The notes under the pieces: model-generated
The model's database searches: none
Told to the model about the DNA's origin: nothing
Seen by the model: the letters and a program-made list of their open reading frames with translations, nothing else
Shown here: piece after piece, positions 4,984-8,425 of the stretch
How positions within the stretch are numbered: the stretch's first letter is position 1
Layout: the number at the start of each line of letters is the position of its first letter
Translations under genes and position numbers: made by a program
DNA from: a bacterium
GTDB taxonomy: Bacteria > Ratteibacteria > UBA8468
Direction: 5' to 3'
Length of the DNA: 8,425 nucleotides
Assembly: GCA_030630065.1 (NCBI GenBank)
Contig: DAOVNU010000022.1
Coordinates: 1-8,425, forward strand

Positions 4984-6793
4984 TTTAAAGGAGATGAAGA
5001 GAAATCGGCCGCAAAACAGATTATGTGGTGGACTGCCCAAGATTGGTATTCGCCCGACCATTGACGGACGCAGAAAAGGTGTCAGAGAATCCCTGGGAAA
5101 ACAGACAATGGATATGGCTGAATCTGCGGCGAAATTTCTCAGCGAGAATTTAAAACACAGCAATGGGATGCCGGTTGAATGCGTGATTGCGGATACCTGT
5201 ATCGGGGGAGTTGCAGAGGCAACCAGGACTGCTGAGAAGTTTACTCAAGAAGGTGTTGGTCTTTCTTTGACCGTCACTTCATCATGGTGCTATGGTGCCG
5301 AGACAATGGATATGGACCCCTATCTGCCAAAGGCAATCTGGGGATTCAATGGCACGGAACGACCCGGCGCGGTCTACCTTGCCGCAGTTTTAGCCGGACA
5401 TAACCAGAAGGGAATTCCTGCCTTTGGTATCTATGGGAAAGACGTGCAGGATAAAGATGATACCTCTATTCCAAAGGACGTTCAGAAGAAACTTCTTCAA
5501 TTTGCCAAAAGTGGTTTAGCGGCAGCGACGATGAGAGGCAAGGTGTACTTATCCATCGGTGGTGTCTCTATGGGCATCGCCGGCTCTATTGTTGAACCCG
5601 CCTTTTTTCAGGACTATCTGGGAATGAGAAATGAATACGTTGATATGATTGAGTTTATGCGTAGAATAGATGAAGAAATTTACGACAAGGAAGAATATGT
5701 AAGAGCGCTTAAATGGACGAAAGAAAATTGCATTGAAGGGAAAGATAACAATAGCACAAAAATACAGAAGACCAGAGAACAGAAAGATAAGGAGTGGGAA
5801 TTTGTGGTAAAGATGACCCTCATCGCCCGGGATTTAATGATTGGCAATCCCAAACTTGCCGAACCTGGGTTTGGCGAAGAAGCGGAAGGACACAATGCTA
5901 TCGCTGCCGGTTTCCAGGGACAGAGACAATGGACCGACCATTTCCCCAACGGTGATTTTATGGAAACCATCCTCAATTCCTCCTTTGACTGGAACGGCAT
6001 CAGGGAACCATTTATTCTTGCCACAGAAAACGATTGTCTCAATGGTATGGCAATGTTGTTTGGACATCTCTTAACCGGCACCGCACAAATCTTCTCCGAT
6101 GTTAGAACCTACTGGAGTCCGGAAGCGGTAAAGCGCGTTACAGGAAAAGAGTTAACCGGAATAGCTAAAAACGGGATTCTTCATCTCATCAACTCCGGTT
6201 CAACCACCCTGGATGGAACCGGACAGCAATCAATTAATGGCAAACCGGCGATGAAGCCCTTCTGGGAAATCAGCCCTGAGGAGGTTGGAAAATGCCTTGA
6301 TGCCACAAAATGGAGGCCGGCAAATGTTGAATACTTTCGTGGCGGTGGTTTCTCTTCTAATTTTTTAACTAAAGGCGGGATGCCGGTAACAATGTCCAGA
6401 ATTAATATCATCAAAGGACTCGGTCCGGTACTGCAGATTGCGGAAGGAGAGACGGTGGATTTGCCGGAAGATGTCCATAGAATTTTAGATGAAAGAACCG
6501 ACTCTACCTGGCCCACCACCTGGTTTGCCCCAAGATTAACGGGAAAAAGTCCCTTTAAGGACGTCTACTCGGTGATGAATAACTGGGGTGCCAATCACGG
6601 TGCGGTTAGTTACGGACATATTGGAGCGGACTTGATTAGTTTGGCCTCTATCCTGCGCATCCCAGTATGTATGCACAACGTTCCCCCAGAAAAAATCTTC
6701 CGACCAAGTGCCTGGAATGGTTTCGGGATGGAACCGGAGGGAGCGGACTTCAGGGCCTGCAGCAATTTTGGCCCATTATATGGAAAAAAGTAA
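4976..6793 (+). CDS. fucI: L-fucose isomerase
   Basis: Mn2+-dependent ketol isomerase converting L-fucose to L-fuculose; the family can also accept D-arabinose. The product has 605 residues against 591 for the E. coli enzyme. Recognised blocks include LPKIGIRPTIDGRRKGVRES (20-39), IWGFNGTERPGAVYLAA (121-137), GGVSMGIAGSIV (195-206), AAGFQGQRQWTD (310-321), NSSFDWNG (334-341), RLTGKSPFKDVYSVM (520-534) and NWGANHG (536-542). The metal/catalytic residues of E. coli FucI (Glu337, Asp361, His528) map to Glu351 in ATEND, Asp375 in SDVRTYW and His541 in NHG, so all are present. The start overlaps the fucosidase 3' end, and the 3' end overlaps the kinase start by 14 bp. Gene identity is secure. Confidence 0.97.
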   Translation: MANLKEMKRNRPQNRLCGGLPKIGIRPTIDGRRKGVRESLGKQTMDMAESAAKFLSENLKHSNGMPVECVIADTCIGGVAEATRTAEKFTQEGVGLSLTVTSSWCYGAETMDMDPYLPKAIWGFNGTERPGAVYLAAVLAGHNQKGIPAFGIYGKDVQDKDDTSIPKDVQKKLLQFAKSGLAAATMRGKVYLSIGGVSMGIAGSIVEPAFFQDYLGMRNEYVDMIEFMRRIDEEIYDKEEYVRALKWTKENCIEGKDNNSTKIQKTREQKDKEWEFVVKMTLIARDLMIGNPKLAEPGFGEEAEGHNAIAAGFQGQRQWTDHFPNGDFMETILNSSFDWNGIREPFILATENDCLNGMAMLFGHLLTGTAQIFSDVRTYWSPEAVKRVTGKELTGIAKNGILHLINSGSTTLDGTGQQSINGKPAMKPFWEISPEEVGKCLDATKWRPANVEYFRGGGFSSNFLTKGGMPVTMSRINIIKGLGPVLQIAEGETVDLPEDVHRILDERTDSTWPTTWFAPRLTGKSPFKDVYSVMNNWGANHGAVSYGHIGADLISLASILRIPVCMHNVPPEKIFRPSAWNGFGMEPEGADFRACSNFGPLYGKK

Positions 6794-8282
6794 AATCATT
6801 GGAGCATTTGATATTGGGGCTTCCGGGGGAAAGTTTATTATCGGAATTTTTGCTAAAGGTAAATTTTCCACTAAAGAAATCTATCGTTTCATAAATAAAC
6901 CGATAAACCTTTATTTAAAACAAAAAAATAAAAACATTCATAAAATATACTGGAACGTTCTTTCTATCTATGACGAACTCATTACCGGATTAAAGAAACT
7001 AAAGGATTTTGGGATAGAACATCTGGATTCCTTGGGGATAGATACCTGGGGAACGGATGGGGGCTGCTTCAATAAATATGGAGAAATCATTGGCAGGGTG
7101 CATAATTACCGGGACCACCGGCTGGATAAAATCAGGGATGAATTATTTAAAATTATTCCGGAAAGAAAACTTTTTGAATTGACCGGAGTTCCCAGTTATC
7201 CCTTCAATGAGGTAAACCAACTCTTCTGGCTGGTAAAAAAACGGCATTCTCTTTTAAAAGCAACGAATTTTTTCCTCCCCATTACCAGTATTTTTTATTA
7301 CTATTTAGGTGGCACGCTTATCTGCGAATATACCTGGGCCTCTACCACTCAACTGTTAGACCCTCTCAAGAAAAACTGGTGCAAAAAGGTTTTTGCAAAA
7401 CTTAAGATTCCTCTCTCCATTATGCCCAAAATTGTTATGCCGGGAACAAAAATCGGCTTTCTTCATCAGGAGATAGCCAGAGAGGTTGGGCTAAATCAAT
7501 GTTCAATTATCGCAACCGCTGCCCATGATACCGCCTGTGCCTATGCCGCCGCACCAATAGAGAAGGAAAAGAATTCCTTAATTATCAGTTCCGGTACCTG
7601 GTCATTAGTTGGAAAATTAATTCCCTCTCCACTCATTAATGAAAAGGTACATCAGAACCATTTTACCAATGAAGGCGGTATCGAAAACATCCGTTTTCTC
7701 AAGAATTTAATGGGAACCTGGATTATTCAGGAATTACGTCGGAAATGGAAAGAGAAGGATAAAAGAGAACTTACCTGGGATGAGATTGTAAAGATGGCTA
7801 AAAAAGCAGAAAGATTTTTTGCTTTTATCGACCCAGACGATGCTTTATTCTATAACCCGGAAGATATGCAAACCGCAATCAAGGAATTTTGCAAAAAGAG
7901 CAACCAGAAAATCCCCCAAAATAGAGAAACAATTTTAAGAATTGCCTATGAATCCCTGGCGCTTAAATACCAGTTGACCAATGCAATGATTGAAGAGATT
8001 ACCGGCAAGAAAAATGAGTGTGTTTATATAATTGGCGGCGGAGCAAAGAATTCCCTGCTTAATCAATTTACGGCCAATAGCACCGGCTTACCGGTTGTTG
8101 CCGGTCCCATTGAGGCAACCGCCATCGGAAATATCCTCATTCAGGCAAAAACCTTAGGGATAATAAAATCCATGAATGAAGCCAGAAAATTAATTAAGGA
8201 TTCCTTCCCCCTCATCCATTATAAACCCAAAGATACCCTTCTCTGGAGAAAAGCAATAAAAGAGTTTAAAAAGATGCTTTGA
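6780..8282 (+). CDS. FGGY kinase, rhamnulokinase-like; probable L-fuculokinase
   Basis: ATP-dependent kinase of the FGGY family. From ATG 6780 it has 500 residues. The first nucleotide-binding segment is GAFDIGASGGKF (8-19), then GIDTWGTDGG (86-95), NYRDHR (109-114), WASTTQLLDP (186-195), MPGTKIGF (220-227) and the catalytic-base motif AAHDTACAYAAAP (247-259) with Asp250. SSGTWSLVG (270-278), NEGG (297-300), DPDDALFYNPEDM (351-363), ESLALKY (391-397), IIGGGAKN (417-424) and AGPIEATAIGN (441-451) complete it. This set is closer to rhamnulokinase (RhaB) than to E. coli FucK. Because it overlaps fucI by 14 bp, the natural substrate is most likely L-fuculose, giving L-fuculose-1-phosphate; L-rhamnulose cannot be excluded. 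The frame is open 24 codons upstream, but that part lies inside fucI and lacks kinase character. No clear Shine-Dalgarno sequence is seen, so translational coupling to fucI is likely. Confidence 0.88.
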   Translation: MEKSKIIGAFDIGASGGKFIIGIFAKGKFSTKEIYRFINKPINLYLKQKNKNIHKIYWNVLSIYDELITGLKKLKDFGIEHLDSLGIDTWGTDGGCFNKYGEIIGRVHNYRDHRLDKIRDELFKIIPERKLFELTGVPSYPFNEVNQLFWLVKKRHSLLKATNFFLPITSIFYYYLGGTLICEYTWASTTQLLDPLKKNWCKKVFAKLKIPLSIMPKIVMPGTKIGFLHQEIAREVGLNQCSIIATAAHDTACAYAAAPIEKEKNSLIISSGTWSLVGKLIPSPLINEKVHQNHFTNEGGIENIRFLKNLMGTWIIQELRRKWKEKDKRELTWDEIVKMAKKAERFFAFIDPDDALFYNPEDMQTAIKEFCKKSNQKIPQNRETILRIAYESLALKYQLTNAMIEEITGKKNECVYIIGGGAKNSLLNQFTANSTGLPVVAGPIEATAIGNILIQAKTLGIIKSMNEARKLIKDSFPLIHYKPKDTLLWRKAIKEFKKML

Positions 8283-8307
8283 CGAAAATTCATCAATCAT
8301 CTATAAT
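8279..8307 (+). promoter_or_regulatory. Near-consensus sigma-70 promoter at the kinase stop codon
   Basis: TTGACG (8279-8284) and TATAAT (8302-8307) are 17 bp apart. The -10 box and the spacing are perfect, and the -35 box has one mismatch. The -35 box contains the kinase TGA stop (8280-8282). Transcription would start near 8314, giving a leader of about 16 nt that still contains the GAGGAG ribosome binding site of the next gene. Confidence 0.72.
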
Positions 8308-8314
8308 AATTTTT

Positions 8315-8320
8315 GAGGAG
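8315..8320 (+). promoter_or_regulatory. Shine-Dalgarno GAGGAG deciding a GTG start
   Basis: GAGGAG is followed by 9 nt and GTG 8330. The alternative in-frame ATG at 8348 has no comparable site and would cut off the first beta-strand-like segment, so GTG is preferred. Confidence 0.7.
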
Positions 8321-8329
8321 AAAAAAATC

Positions 8330-8425
8330 GTGAAGATAAAATTAGGGATGAATGCCGCTTTTGCGGCCTGTCGTTATCCTGAACCGGAGGTCTGGTTAAA
8401 AATTGTCGGGGAAGAACTGAATTTA
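8330..8425 (+). CDS. Probable sugar-phosphate isomerase/epimerase-type TIM-barrel protein, N-terminal fragment
   Basis: Thirty-two codons from a GTG start reach the window edge. The peptide opens MKIKLGMNAAFAACRYPEPE and continues VWLKIVGEELNL. A first strand of type K-I-x-L-G-x-N, then a P-E-P-E-x-W helix start and a G-E-E-L-x-L segment, resembles xylose-isomerase-like sugar phosphate isomerases/epimerases, which often accompany sugar catabolic genes. The rest of the barrel and its metal ligands lie outside the window, so substrate and activity cannot be judged. It follows the kinase after 47 nt and has its own promoter and ribosome binding site, so it can be expressed apart from the fucose operon as well as with it. 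Confidence 0.55.
   Translation, partial: MKIKLGMNAAFAACRYPEPEVWLKIVGEELNL

Noticed and set aside
5680..6519. ORFs within fucI in other frames on both strands
   Set aside because: fucI is continuous and conserved over the whole stretch; these frames are coding shadows.
6708..6779. 24-codon upstream extension of the kinase frame
   Set aside because: It lies wholly inside the conserved C-terminus of fucI. The FGGY domain begins only after the Met at 6780.
3781..8425. Horizontally acquired island or mobile element
   Set aside because: Base composition looks similar to the neighbouring housekeeping genes, and there is no integrase, transposase, tRNA or attachment-site repeat.

Overview
The window is bacterial, AT-rich and densely coded. 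Genes often overlap by 1-14 bp, and three housekeeping-type (sigma-70) promoters are close to consensus. No gene fixes the lineage. A bacterial AURKAIP1/COX24-domain protein, a long-form HisG, and a fucose pathway carried by short, tightly packed genes would suit an uncultured heterotroph of a candidate phylum (Omnitrophota/Elusimicrobiota-like). That placement is inference only.

Left block, minus strand (about 2433 down to 1): gatC -> accA -> hisG -> a 31-residue AURKAIP1/COX24-type ribosomal small protein -> a folded intergenic element -> the first 34 codons of a lipoprotein that runs off the left edge. The first four genes are chained by stop/start or stop/Shine-Dalgarno overlaps (TAATG, ATGA, TAAGGAG), so they look like one translationally coupled operon. 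The operon mixes tRNA-dependent amidation, fatty-acid synthesis, histidine synthesis and ribosome function.

Centre (2434-2511): a 78-bp divergent promoter region separates gatC from tyrS. The -35 boxes lie back to back, 3 bp apart. Each -10 box ends exactly 9 nt before the start codon, so both transcripts should be leaderless or carry only a few untranslated bases. tyrS follows on the plus strand and ends in a compact palindromic element (3709-3755).

Right block, plus strand (3781-8425): an L-fucose catabolic cluster. An alpha-L-fucosidase (GH29) without a signal peptide frees L-fucose inside the cell. FucI isomerises it to L-fuculose, and an FGGY kinase of the rhamnulokinase-like type phosphorylates that, presumably to L-fuculose-1-phosphate. 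These three genes overlap end to end. A fourth gene starts at GTG 8330 from its own near-consensus promoter, whose -35 box overlaps the kinase stop codon. Only 32 codons are present, and they resemble the N-terminus of a sugar-phosphate isomerase/epimerase-type TIM-barrel protein. No aldolase, mutarotase, transporter or regulator lies inside the window.

Nothing here is a clearly undescribed system. The best leads are the twin near-leaderless divergent promoters, the tiny ribosomal-type gene, the two structured intergenic elements that share an end motif, and the rhamnulokinase-type enzyme in the fuculokinase position.
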